This document shows positions 1-11,400 of a stretch of 64,000 nucleotides of DNA, one piece after another. Below the pieces are notes generated by a model. That model was not told the DNA's origin. It saw nothing but the letters and a program-made list of their open reading frames with translations, and ran no database searches. The stretch covers positions 4,092,001 through 4,156,000 of the forward strand of contig NC_071331.1 in the NCBI RefSeq assembly GCF_010183535.1. The letters are read 5' to 3'. Both the position numbers and the translations under genes were made by a program. Within the stretch, counting starts at the first letter, position 1, and every line of letters starts with the position of its first letter. This DNA comes from Caenorhabditis remanei (lineage: Eukaryota > Nematoda > Chromadorea > Rhabditida > Rhabditidae).

Positions 1-769
1 TCACCCCCAAACCAGAAAAATGAAACAAGTCTGAAACTGAAAAAAGTTGTTTAGGATCCATTCCATCAACCAACACGTTGTCTCCTTATCCACCAGACAT
101 CCACGCAAGTCTTCTGTCTTGCGTATATTCCAAGTCGTCTGTCGTGCTTCTATACCACCGTCTGTATAATCGAGAACTGAATTCTAATTGCTTTTTAAAA
201 GTTTGACACCTGACTGTCAAGTTAAAAGTGATTGTAAGTGACACCCATCCATGAGGCACGGCATTTTTTGATGACGGCGATCACAGGTCCTATGTTTCAC
301 GGATATGCATTAGAAAACGAGTTAGCTAAGATTATATGCAGATTTTATGAAACATCCTTTTTAAAGTCGGTTAAGAAAGTATTAAGAAAATTTACAATCG
401 GCTACCTCTGGTTTTATGTGAATAATGGCTTAAAATGGTGTAGGTCTATGACATTATCAATACTCCAAAAACATTTCTACTCTTCATAAGTTTCAGTAAC
501 AGTCATTTCTGATACAAAATTGAAAATCGCTTCTAATGATCTCGGTTACAAACTGGTCTCGTTTTGGAGTTTTCAAATAGTTTTCCAATGGCAACTGTCT
601 GCAAAGTGGGTAAAAATATTAAAGAAACAAGCCGAGCTTCTTCCGATTTTTTTAATAATCCAAACCCACCACTAAATTTTAATAAAAACAAAAACATATT
701 AAACTTGTTTGAAACTGAAACACTTTTTTTGGGATGCAAGTGTCATTTTACTCGTTCAACGAGGTATTT

Positions 770-790
770 ATTGGTATTGTCGCGGTATTA
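770..790 (-). ncRNA. Predicted 21U-RNA (piRNA)
   Basis: Minus-strand core CTGTTTCA at 830-837. The predicted 5' U at 790 is the T of CGTT, 40 nt after the core. Confidence 0.6.
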
Positions 791-904
791 ACGAGACATA
801 AATTCTAATTTACTTTCATTTTTCTGTTTTGAAACAGCACACGTAGGTTGTGAAACGGACTGAGGTGGCAGAAATGCATTTTTTTAAATGTATTGGGTCC
901 CGAT

Positions 905-1490
905 TAAAGCTTCCATTCGGTCCAATTTTTGACCGACCTGACCGACCGCCGACCCGACCGACCCCCGACCGACCGATCGCCGACCTACGCAATTTTTTCT
1001 GTCTGCATACGCCATAATCGACGGCAAATTTTGAAAAGAAATCCGGCTGAAAACTGACATTTTTCCGGGCAAGGATGACAAAAAATGAAATAAATTAGGA
1101 ATAATTTGAACAAAATTAGTACTTCCAACAATTTTTAATACCAATTTTCGGTCATAGTGCAATTTTTTATGACCACATGTTTATTATTCCGATTTTCAAA
1201 AATCACTCGAAATTCGTCAAATTTTTCAAAGTGAATCATGTTTTGACATAATTTTCAGCGCACTTTTCACAACTTGAATTTTGAAAAATTCTGAAATTTA
1301 TGAAAAAAATAAACTAAATTTAAACTTCCGCCGATAAATACGCAAACACTTCACGCACAAATGCGGACCTCGGTCGGCTCGGTCGGTCGGCAGTCGGTCG
1401 GGTCGGCGGTCGGTCGACGGTCGGATATAACTCTCTACGGAGTGTTTGTTCAAAAAAAAAATCGACCACAAAATTGAAGCTTTAGGTGTG
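905..1490. repeat. Foldback repeat with CGACC-rich arms
   Basis: The left arm (about 905-985) begins with an AAGCTTC block and runs into iterated CGACCGACC. The right arm (about 1365-1490) carries the inverse, iterated GGTCGGTCGG ending in GAAGCTTTA. The roughly 380-bp centre is AT-rich and shows no transposase. This is a non-autonomous foldback element of unknown family. The GC-rich arms stand out sharply from the surrounding AT-rich DNA. Confidence 0.6.
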
Positions 1491-2921
1491 ATCTTCCGTG
1501 AAAAAAGCACGGAATTGGAAGTTGATAGCACGTGACAATTCAATGAGACAAGAAGAACACTCTAGGGTTGTGTTGTTGCTGACTGGAATGAGAACTTGAA
1601 CGGATACAGCAGAACTGTACGGTGTACGAAAAACTGCAGACTATATGGTGAAACTGAACAAACTTTCAGAAGTTTGATTGTCAGTGAGTTCATAGTCAAA
1701 AAAGAAAATTGATAAGAAGCAGATAGTCAAGATATGGACAAGTAAACCGAAACTTGCCTCAAAACTGATAAAGTAGTTGTGAAACTGAAATTTTTCTACT
1801 TGTTGTAGTATATTTGCTAGGTCAGATAGGAAAGCAACAGAGGAAAAAGGTAAGGAGTAAATACAGAATATCTGATACCGAGTAGAGAAAAATTTCATAA
1901 GATACGGCAACGAAGCTTTTCGGAAAATTCAACTAATTTGGGTGTGAAGAAAGAGTAACAAAAATGTTCCATGAGAGTATCTACAAGCTGAGAATTTCCA
2001 AGAGAATATGATCAGACTGCCAGTTTTCACTCAACATTCTATGAAAGTAAGGAAACAGTAAGTCAATATATCAGAGCCAGAAATTTTGGGATACCTAGTT
2101 CTGGGCGATTTCAGTAATCAGTGTAAAATGCTTTCGTACATTCACAATTAACCGAACATCGATAAAATTAACACTAGATAATTAACCAAAACTTATGTCA
2201 TATAGCTGAAACGGTGACTACGGTAGAAATAAATATTGAAAACTAAACTAAAGCGATCATCAGTCTGACAAGAAGGACGGTCCCAAAGAAACAAAATCGA
2301 TTTAAGCGGAACTCAAAAAACTTCCGAAACGAAACCCCAGTTATTCTAGGATTACCGAATTCAAAAATCAAACTCCTCAAACCTGAAAAACCTCGGTGAG
2401 CGGAGTATCGATTACCTGTTGTCTCATAATGAGAGGGCTGGGGTGTCGGAGGCGCCTTTTGAAGTAGAAAATCAGATCCGAATGTCATTGATAGTACCCC
2501 TTCATATATGGAGATGGTGAAACTGAAATTGGTGGAAAATATCTGGAAATAAATTTCTGAAAATGTTCTCGATCATGTTTTGTTTTCAGAAATTTCAATG
2601 TTTCTCGTCGGACTATCCCGTCATCACATTCCGCAATATTCCAACTCATTGAATCAGTTTTTTCTGTTTCCAGTTTGAAAAATAAACTACCGCAACCGAA
2701 TTCGGTGCTTTTCATATACATTATTTTCATATACTTCAAAGAAACATCCATGAATTAATCCAAACACCTGTCTCATGACAGAACTTATAATTTGGTTTAT
2801 ATACAGTTCCAATTATTTTCACAAATACCGAATACGAGTTGTTATGTAAGTTATCAATGCCTTAAAAAATTGTCGACTACGTATATTGCCTTTCATGTAT
2901 TAGTTTTAAAACAGTAACTTT

Positions 2922-2942
2922 GAATAAAAAATCATTTATGAA
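2922..2942 (-). ncRNA. Predicted 21U-RNA (piRNA), weaker spacing
   Basis: Minus-strand core CTGTTTCA at 2984-2991. The nearest YRNT (CACT) puts the 5' U at 2942, 42 nt away, one nt beyond the range seen at the other loci. Confidence 0.4.
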
Positions 2943-3657
2943 GTGATCTAAACAGCTAGGCCACTCCATTGATATCAACTTAATGAAACAGGTTTTTTTT
3001 TTCAGTTTCGACCTAATTTCTTACTTTCATATGTTGAATTTGGAATGTTTTTATTGTTTCTTTCTTAGTTAACATTGCTTTCATCATTGTAAGAAACAAG
3101 GTCATTATTTGTTTTTCCTTCCTAGTCTAGTCAAAGATTTTCTTGTTTCCCCTACAAATTGTCTCAAAAACACCTGATTCTCTTCAAGTTGTAAATGATT
3201 GTGAATTAGGGACACCCATCCATAGGACAATGTTTTTTCTTTTCATGTTGCCGCTAAATAGGTTTGATCCGTTGATATAGAGTGGATCAGCTTTTTAATA
3301 TATATATCTAACTTTTCCAAATATTCAAAAACATACAATTTTTCTATGAAGGATTTTTTTTTCCACCGTGCAGTCGTTTATCTGTTTAGTGTTAACGGCG
3401 TTTTAAAAACAGAAATCGACCAAAACACTAAGCTCTTCCAAATTCCATTCAGTTTGACATGGTCTTGTAACAGATATTTCTGATTCCCAAACAATTTATG
3501 CTACAGCTAGTCGTTATACTTATAGTTAGTCCGCCCAATGTCTCAATGATTGGGTCACCTTTTTGTTTGAATTTGGACACTTCTGCAACTTATCCGTTTT
3601 TCAAAAATCACTCATTTCACTTTTACTATTTTCTATCACCGAGAACATTACTCAATA

Positions 3658-3795
3658 ATTAGCTCGGCACAGTTCTTACAATTACGCTTCACCGAAATGC
3701 CCTTGAAAAATGCCTTTTTCGCTGAGTCTATCAATTTGGCACTCAATTTTCTTCGATTTCGAGATAGCGTGGTTGTAAGAAACGTGCCGTGATAA
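3658..3795. repeat. MITE, TTAGCTCGGCAC family, copy 1
   Basis: Short element with imperfect terminal inverted repeats: TTAGCTCGGCACAGTTCTTA at the left and the inverse of TTATCACGGCACGTTTCTTA at the right. Related copies lie at 36758-36896, 40781-40887 (truncated) and 47002-47107 (truncated). It has no coding capacity. All copies share a central segment related to GAGACTCAG. Confidence 0.6.
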
Positions 3796-4015
3796 TATCC
3801 GACTCCAAGCTCAGAACTACCGTTCGATCAACATGTGAAACTAGTTTGAAACTGGAACAAAAGTTTGCGGCTACAATCGTCATTCTACCAGTTCAACGAG
3901 GCACCGACAATTTTCGATGGAATACGGTACCGAAATTTTATAATAATTTACTCTTACGGTTCTGTTTTGTATCAGAAACAAGAGGAAACAAGCGAGGAAA
4001 CGGGTTGGTAAAGGG

Positions 4016-4036
4016 TAAATTCCTTTTTTGGTCAAA
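4016..4036 (-). ncRNA. Predicted 21U-RNA (piRNA)
   Basis: Minus-strand core CTGTTTCA at 4074-4081. The 5' U at 4036 is the T of CGTT, 38 nt after the core. Confidence 0.6.
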
Positions 4037-4152
4037 ACGTTATTGCTATCACCCTGTTCGGTTATGGAGACAGTGAAACAGAGAGCAGATGTTTACGTTT
4101 AGTGAACACTCTGAAATTGTTCAAAAATGGAAACTTTTCATACTCTTTCGAG

Positions 4153-4173
4153 TCCCATTCCGATTTATACATA
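4153..4173 (-). ncRNA. Predicted 21U-RNA with variant core
   Basis: Variant core CAGTTTCA (minus) at 4213-4220. The T of TGGT at 4173 lies 40 nt downstream. The NNGTTTCA core is kept, so this is plausible but weaker than exact-octamer loci. Confidence 0.4.
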
Positions 4174-4466
4174 CCAGTTTGTTGAAGCAGATATAAAATA
4201 TTGAGCCATGCCTGAAACTGAAATAAAATTGGTTGTGAAATCGAAATCCGTTTATGAATCTTTGGGAATTTTAGTCAGTGAGAAAGATTATAAAATTGTC
4301 TTTTTTGTGTCTGTTTCAGATCGATAACTTTGGTTGTTCTTACAGAAGTCGTTTATGTAATTAGTGCTTCGATAATCTTTCAACCGATTTCCAATGAACT
4401 GCCAAGTATTAGAAGTATGACTGTTTCACTACATTTATGTATACCACGAAACAAACAATTATACAA

Positions 4467-4487
4467 TAGGACTTGATGTGAAATTTC
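4467..4487 (+). ncRNA. Predicted 21U-RNA (piRNA)
   Basis: Core CTGTTTCA at 4421-4428. The 5' U at 4467 is the T of CAAT, 39 nt after the core. Confidence 0.6.
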
Positions 4488-5272
4488 TTTTCAGTACCGT
4501 CTGTTTTGTGTTAGCGAAAAGTAGAAAGATCTCTTACCAATATTTCCCGAAGTATGGCTACTCTTCCTCTGTTTCTGCTACAGTATATAGTGGTCACCAA
4601 TCAGAGGTCTTCGGTTGAACCTGAACAATTATTAGCCTCCTTACACGTGCAATACGTTTTCTTTTAACCATAAAATGGTTGACTGTCCATAATGATCTCA
4701 GACGGCTTCTGCTCAAAATTACAAAAAAACTGAACTTTTCCGCTTTACGCGGTAAAGTTCAAACAATAGTACTTTCACTTAAATAATATAATAGAAATGT
4801 CGCCTGAAACTTTAAAACATGTGTTCTCAATCCGTGTTATTAACGAAAAAATCAGTTTGCAATTCTAATAATAGCTCTGAAAGGTCCGTTTCGAAACCGT
4901 TACTTTTGATAATAATAATAATAATTTATTGCATAAATACCGGAATTCGCAAAAAACACGATGTTCCACTTTCTGGTAGAATAATTTCAGCTCTAAACCA
5001 AATTGTCTCGTAATTCTTCTGTTCCAATAAAAACACTTTTCGTCTCGAATTAGTATAATCATGGGCAAATTTTACCATTTAGTCCAGTCATCATCCTACT
5101 CACGTCTCCACATATCTTCTCTTCCTGTACCAGGGACATACCGTATACTCCAAGGGTGTCCTCCATTATGGCGTAACTTTTTTGAAATCGCCGTTTATTT
5201 GGGATAGGATTTGGGAGAGGATAGACATGCCAGAAGACTGAGATTTTTAATAAATGAGTTTATCGAAAATTC

Positions 5273-5663
5273 TGTGAACGGGGAGAACCAGACTCTAGTC
5301 TGGCTTCCCCTCTTTCGCAATCCTCTCCTCTTAGCGGCCCACCACCAAGAGGAGAGACGGAGGAGACAGGCTCCGCCCCTACTCTAAGGAGCAGGGACGG
5401 CGCCCTCTCGTTTCTTTAGTCTCGAGATAGCCTTAGCTCTGGGATGTCACCTGTCCAGGGATGAGGCCCCAAACTACAGTAACCCCGTAGTTCAGGGTCT
5501 CACTAAGGTTACTCCACTCGATATTTACTCAACTATAATAAACCTATATATATTCAATAACCAACTGTCTTCTATTTATCTTGTGTCCTACCGTAACCCC
5601 AAGTCCGAGGGATCGGATAAAGGTTGAGCTAGAACGAAGGGCATCGGGAGCGTCCCCTTCACA
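5273..5663 (+). repeat. 5' LTR of the gypsy-type element
   Basis: 391 bp, TG...CA ends. A 16-base palindrome (CCAGACTCTAGTCTGG) lies near its start. An AT-rich stretch with overlapping TATA-like and AATAAA motifs lies around 5535-5555 and probably marks the promoter and polyadenylation region. By eye it shows no mismatch with the 3' LTR. Confidence 0.95.
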
Positions 5664-5676
5664 TGGAGGTCCCACC
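5664..5676 (+). promoter_or_regulatory. Primer binding site, tRNA-Gln type
   Basis: TGGAGGTCCCACC immediately follows the 5' LTR. It is complementary to a tRNA 3' end whose acceptor 5' strand would read GGTCCCA. That fits tRNA-Gln (from memory of the family). The second LTR element at 53876 uses the same 13 bases. Confidence 0.75.
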
Positions 5677-5783
5677 TTTAAATTTTCACTTCATCTGAAA
5701 ATTTTTACCTCTACTTGAACCATTCTTTATTCATATTTCACATTTTATTCTATTTATTCACGTTTGTACTTTATTCATGTCAC

Positions 5784-5874
5784 ATGTCAAAGGATTCAAG
5801 TAGGTCTCGTCGACTTCCCGGGTGTGGTTGCAAACACACTCTGGAGAAGGTCCAACAACTAAGACGAGATGCAG
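5784..5874 (+). CDS. Candidate spliced leader exon of the retroelement
   Basis: An ATG at 5784 opens a frame of 30 codons rich in Ser/Arg and then Leu/Gln. It is followed by a donor-like CAG|GTACGC at 5874/5875. The main polyprotein frame has no upstream ATG, so translation must start on a spliced exon, and this is the best-placed candidate. Another ATG at 5869 lies two codons before the same donor in phase 0, which would match the phase-0 acceptor at 8414. From the 5784 ATG the donor is phase 1 and does not match that acceptor. An ATG at 5777 opens only an 8-codon frame. Which start is used cannot be decided from sequence alone. Confidence 0.35.
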
Positions 5875-6044
5875 GTACGCTTAAGGAACTGAACAATTAG
5901 AACAGTTCAAATCTCCCTTACATTCCGAAACGGAGACTTGGGAATGTCTTCTGTAGCTCCAAATTGTTATTCACGACAGAAGATATACTAGGGTTACGAT
6001 TTCATGTGAAAGGAAAACTACATTCTAAGGGTAATGTTCTGAAA

Positions 6045-6195
6045 ATCTCTCGAAAAATTCTCTCAAAATCTCTCATTAAAACATCTCTCATTAGAATTTC
6101 TCTCATCAAGATATCTCTCATTAAACATATCTCTCATTAAAATATCTCTCATCAAAATCTCTCTCATTAAAATCTCTCTCTCATAAAAATATCTC
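6045..6195. repeat. TCTCTCATTAAAA short tandem repeat
   Basis: About ten imperfect units of 12-14 bp with core TCTCTCAT(T/C)AAAA. The array lies in the retroelement leader and is non-coding. Confidence 0.7.
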
Positions 6196-7804
6196 TTAAA
6201 ACGTGTTAGTAATATCGGGTTAAACAGTACATATCTCTCGTTTTAAAATATCTACGTTCTGACGGGTTTTACTAGGTAAAAAGGTTATAAGAGTATTATA
6301 AACAGTACGAAACACTGATGAACATACTGATTGAGAAGTACTAACCTTTGGTTCTCCTAACAAAAGTCATACCGAGCCAAAACCAATTATCATCACACTG
6401 AGCAAATGTTACGGTAGCAGAACAGTATTCCTAGAAAGTTATGCAAGACTGGGTCAGAGGCAGTCAAGCATAAAAAGACGGGAACGAAATACAGTTCTCA
6501 GGCAACGTCACGTCTCATTCAGAGTGAAGAAGTGGCACAAAAAGAGAAAACTAGAAGAACATAGTTAGTATCTTGCTTGAAACTACGGTAATCTACTGAA
6601 CGTAGCCGTTCTCTGGATCAGAAGACTACGGTATCAGGTGAAAATTTGCTCAGAAAGTCACGCCCATCCCAGTAACCTATGGAGTTAGGTTCAGTATCTA
6701 GTAGTTTATCATGTTTATCACCAAAGAACAGTAGGACGTGCCGCTATGAAAATATAAGCAAATTCAAAATTTTCAAGTTAACCTCACATATCATAAATAA
6801 TTGTAGATGGTGTAAAGGTATAGCTAGTCAGAAATGGAGGATAAGATCTTTGAACGTAAGAGCTAACCAACACCATGTAGTTTCCTCTCCATAGCGGTAT
6901 GCAGAGAAGCTCTAGGCAGATTCAGGAAGGAACTATTATAAGATCTTAAGAAGTAGAATCTGAAATGGGACCACTGCCCGTCCGTACCCCCGAAAAGGAC
7001 CTCGGGAAAAGAGTCTCTCCTAGAGTTAAGTTTAAGAGGGCCCCACACCATGGGTGAACAACCTGAATCGGCCGTTCAGACTCACTAGAAAAACATGGTT
7101 AGAAAGTTGTGTAATAAGTTTAAGAAGTTTTTTCTCGCTGTTCTTTGAAGGGCCAGCCCATAAAATACCAATGATCCTAGGGCAGAGTCAGGGAAACAAA
7201 AGATTGGTTAATTGTTCCCATCATCTTACTCAAATTTTTTAGCCACATTTTAATCACGTATATCTAAAAATAGACACTAGATGGGAGTGAAATCTGTGAG
7301 AGGACAGATACACTTTGGTCGCCTCAGAAAGATCTCTGAGATGTGAGGATGTTGGATATTTGGAAAACAGAGGACTACGGTAGAAATGACTAAGGAACCA
7401 AAGAAGAGGCATAGGAGAAATCTCATGATCCGAGAGCCAAACCGAACCACCTGACGAAAATTCGTAAAGGAAAGAAACGAAGAACCAGGAGGAAGAAATA
7501 GTAGAGCTACGCAAGAGAAACAGGAAAGGGGTTCCGGAATCAAAAATGAGAAGCCACTTGTTTACGAGAACGGATAGAAGGATGAACCGTCGACGCAATA
7601 GGCAGGTCAAGGGTTATCAGTCAGCAAGACGTGACAAACAAAAAGGGTCCGAAGGGAAGATGGAACAGAAGCCGGAGAACCAATGAGGATAGGCTCCGCC
7701 CAGGAAGACGGTAACGTGGGAAGTATAAAAAGGTGGATGAAGCAGTGAAAAGCCTCATTTTTCCTCATTTCCTTCTTACGTTACCAACATCAAGATTCTT
7801 CCAG

Positions 7805-7923
7805 ACTTGTGTAATTCTTGATTTCGCTCACGTGCTACAAAAAGTCAAAAGTTCCCTCCCAACGGAAAACGATCAAAAGAAGAGTCACTTGCCTGCGCCA
7901 AGACAGTCCAACATCCGATACAA
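7805..7923 (+). other. Candidate internal exon of the retroelement leader
   Basis: A 119-nt segment bounded by a textbook nematode acceptor (TTCTTCCAG) and a strong donor (GTGAGTT). Only one frame is open through it (in phase 0, out phase 2), giving about 39 Lys/Gln/Ser-rich residues. That exit phase matches the acceptor of the terminal exon at 18794, so it could feed a spliced subgenomic mRNA. This is inference; no ATG lies inside. Confidence 0.35.
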
Positions 7924-8414
7924 GTGAGTTAATTATTTCTTTTCTCCGGCCTAGGAAAATAATAGATAAGTAAAATAAGAGTCAACTTATAGGTACTTCA
8001 AAAATCAGTTCATCAGTCATAGTCAATTCTCTCTCTATCTATTTCTCTCTCGCTCTCTCGAACTCCACCAGTTGCAAAGCGGGCGCGTTCAATTCTGATT
8101 ATCGCTGTTCCTAACCGCTCATTCAATTCTCTCTTTTCCACCAGTTGGGATTTGAGCGCGGTCTGCGTCTGATTTATTGCTACTCTCTCCTGCTCATTCA
8201 ATCTATTTCTCTATCTCTCTTCTACCAGCTGTATAAAGAACACGACACAGCTGATTGTTGATTGCTCATCACTCATTCATTACCATTCCCGGTTTCGTTT
8301 CCTCTCGTCACATAATTGACGAACCGCTCACTTCTACCGTATTACTCCTACTCCTACTCCTAAAGAGAAATCTAAGGAGTAAGAGTTACTGATTCGGCCA
8401 AACTGAGTCTTCAG

Positions 8415-11400
8415 TGGAACCGGAGTAAAGAAGAGCGCGAAGAAGATAGGAGGAGAGCAAATCGCGAAAGAGAAGAGCGCTTGAAAAGAAGGGAGAAAGA
8501 GCAGTTCGACGCGTTCACAAAAAGCGTTGAAAAGCCAAAACAGGCTAGCAGACCAGTCCGTGGGAATCCAGCAGATAGCACCCCACGGGATCTCACAGCA
8601 ACCCTACCGCAAACGCCAGGACAGCTCCTGAACGCAGAACTACCAACACCCCGCGCGCATATTGCGAATCCGGTAGAGGATTTTTCATCCCCCGGGAGTA
8701 ATTACCAAACTCCATCCCAATTTCCTCTCAAAGAAACTCCTATACTTTCTCGCCGGGAAGGTCCAACTGGTTCACCTCAACCAACTCATAAGGTTAGAGA
8801 CTTCTTCGCCAGATTTCTCTCGTTCTTTGATAATTCGGAGGAAGACCCACAGGACCAGACCAGCGGAAAGTCCACTGAGAACGAACAGGAGGAAGTGTTA
8901 ACACCGAATCCAAGTGACCTCAAGGAGAAGAACCCCACTCCTAACTCCACACCCCCTGGAAAACCCGGAAAAGAGGAAAAAAGCTTTACTCGTAAACCGG
9001 AGAAACCAGACATGGAGAAAAAGGAGCTCGCAGGAGATCTGCAATGGGAAGAGGATTCGCCCGCAGAGACGGAACCTCTCAAGGCCTTGAGGGCAGTTGC
9101 TGGCCACGTTCCCAAGTTCAGCAAAGGGAACACAGCAGCACTGCGAAGGTGGTTAGTGGATTACAGGCTTGCCCTCCACAACCTCAACATTAAGCAAGAA
9201 GCCGGGGCCAGGATCTTGCCATTTTTCCTAGATGGGTTAGCGAAGCAGCGCTATCACCAACTGCCCGCCGCTCAAAAGGCAACGTGGACAGATGTGGTGG
9301 AGAATTTGATTAGAGCTTTCGAAGTCCCAGGAGATCGTGAACTTGCTCAGCAGGAAATCACGACTCTGAAACAAGGAGAGCTCACGATCACTGAGTACGC
9401 CAGACGACTCAGAACGCTGGGTGAGTATGCCTATGAGGGCATGCCAGAGAACGTGAGAGAAAGTCTCCTTCTCAATCACTTCATGCATCATGCTGCTCCC
9501 CATCTCCGGAAGAAGCTTCTCCAGATGGAGAACGTGCCAAAAACCTTGGAGGAAATGATCCGCAAAGCGGAACGGTTCCAAAGACTCCATAACCTCGATG
9601 AGGAAAAGGAAGACGAACAGCTCGTTGCTGCCATGAGTCAGCTTATGAGACCAGCACCGGATCAAGATCGGGAAATGACCGGCCGCCCAAGCTATCGTCA
9701 ACCTAGTGCGCCTCCACTTGAGTCTGGAACCCAACCATCGTGGAGATACGGAGGAAGAGACCCACCAAACTACGGAAATGGAGGTCGGCCAAACTTCCAA
9801 AGGAACGATCGCCAAAACTTTCGCCCAAATTTTCGCCAAAACGATCGTCCAAATTATCGCCAAGATAATCGGCCACCCATGAGAGGTAGAGGTCCTCCAC
9901 TTCAGTACCCACCAAATCGATTCCCGATGGAACCTCCCAGAGGTAGATTTCCTATGGAATCCCCTCTAAACAGGTTTCGCCCAGAGCAACCACCAGGTCG
10001 CAACTATCGTAACGAGGAAAGATCTCAGGACGAGCGCAACTTCCACCGTGGAAGAGGCTTTCCCAACAAGCTGCTCGCATACCTCACGATATCAATGATG
10101 CTGGTTGGTCTAGCCCAGGCAGGCAAACCCCAAATTTGTGGTTTTCAGCAAGGAGGTAATATGTTCGTGCCACCGTCAGTTCTGCCTTGTGAGCCACCGA
10201 AAACACCAATCGTAGCCACAAAAGCGGACATCTTCGAACTCAGATCAGATCCAATGAGACAGATTGCTCATTCTTGCTATAAGCAAACGTTCCAAGTACA
10301 AACTTTTTCATTTCTGAAGTTCTACGTCACAGCTAAAATGACAAACCCAGGAGAGAATGTCTTCCAGTCGGTTCGCGTTCAAGAATGCAGAGAAGCAGTG
10401 AGACTGAAGAAGTTTGCTGGAAAAGATCTGATCGAATCTCCGAAAGGCGTGTTCCGTTCAGCACATGCATCGGAGGTAGCTGAAAATCACACGGCGTGGT
10501 TCGGCAGCACCCACTTCAATCACGAAGAAATCATCATCGTGGTGGGTGAAGTCGCTTCGTTCGACGGCGCAACCACTATCTCCACTCTTGGAGATACGTC
10601 CAAATGTCTCTATTCGTCCGGATACTGCAAGACCGAGAAAACCACCATCGTGTGGATGGAAAGTGCCCCATTCCAGTCATGTAAATACCAACGCATGACT
10701 TCAGCGGATGCTTTCATCTCGGATAAACATATTGCAATCCCAGAGCTTCGAATGTTCGCAGCCATATCGCAAGATATGAGATTCACGGACACAGAAGCAA
10801 AAGGATGTACCGTTGGAAACGTGTACTTCACGGACGACGGAAAAATGATCTCATTCCCAGAGTTGCCTTCTGATCTTTGGATCCCAGACTATGTCCGAAT
10901 GAAGGAAGGCCATCACAGAAGGAAAAGGACATTATTGTTGGTTCCAGGACCAAACAACATCACTATGGCTCTAAACTTGGGAGAAAAGTTTGCTGTACCC
11001 ATCATACAGAGACTCTTCAGTGTAGATGCTCTCGAAAAGATAGAGCGTTTCGAGACTGAGCCAATCAGTGATCCTAGGATCCTGAATGAGATCAAGACGT
11101 TTGGAGTAACAAATGAGTTACTAATGACCAGAGCCGAAAGGTACGAGTCAGAGAGGAAAAACTCTCTAGGGCATCAGCTGATTGTTCTGAAGTGTATCAG
11201 AATCATGCAGTATAAGTTCCGAACAACGGAACGACTGAACAACTTGAAACGTGAACTTACTGCAGCTGAATCAGAACTATTAAAGATCATGAGCAGTGAT
11301 CTGGTAAACGTGTTCGACCCACTACTAGACCTCGAATTTGGAGTAAGTGAGGAAACAGATTCCACACCACATGCTGGCTACAAATTTCCCAGATTCGACG

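Larger units (their letters stand above)
1..5268. other. piRNA-type intergenic field, left end
   Basis: AT-rich DNA without a convincing protein gene. It holds Ruby-type octamers at 830-837, 2984-2991 and 4074-4081 (minus) and at 4311-4318 and 4421-4428 (plus), plus related forms such as TGAAACTG at 4213-4220. The octamer at 4311 has YRNT only at 35 or 43 nt and is left uncalled. A foldback repeat (905-1490) and a MITE (3658-3795) lie inside. A short hairpin occurs near 4735-4765. The short open frames here have no codon signature or recognisable motif. Confidence 0.6.
5875..8414 (+). other. Long non-coding leader/intron of the retroelement
   Basis: About 2.5 kb between the candidate donor and the polyprotein. 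It contains a short tandem repeat built on TCTCTCATTAAAA (6045-6195), a purine-rich stretch (7260-7620), a TATAAAA at 7724-7730, and a good acceptor TTCTTCCAG ending at 7804. An open stretch 7805-7923 ends at the strong donor GTGAGTT (7924). Pyrimidine-rich CTCTCT repeats lie at 8020-8220. Acceptor-like TCTTCAG ends at 8414. The frames inside have no recognisable protein. Confidence 0.55.

Noticed and set aside
4311..4318. CTGTTTCA as a 21U-RNA promoter
   Set aside because: YRNT found only at 35 or 43 nt, outside the 37-42 range of the others; left uncalled although the core is exact.
6045..6195. CRISPR-like array
   Set aside because: Units are contiguous short tandem repeats without spacers, in a nematode genome.
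7254..7610. 118-codon minus-strand frame in the retroelement leader
   Set aside because: Antisense to a purine-rich stretch; composition (Ser/Leu/Phe) is what such a shadow gives, and no splice or start signals support it.
7724..7730. TATAAAA as an internal promoter of the retroelement
   Set aside because: A TATA-like string alone; transcription is expected from the LTR. Kept only as a note in the leader.
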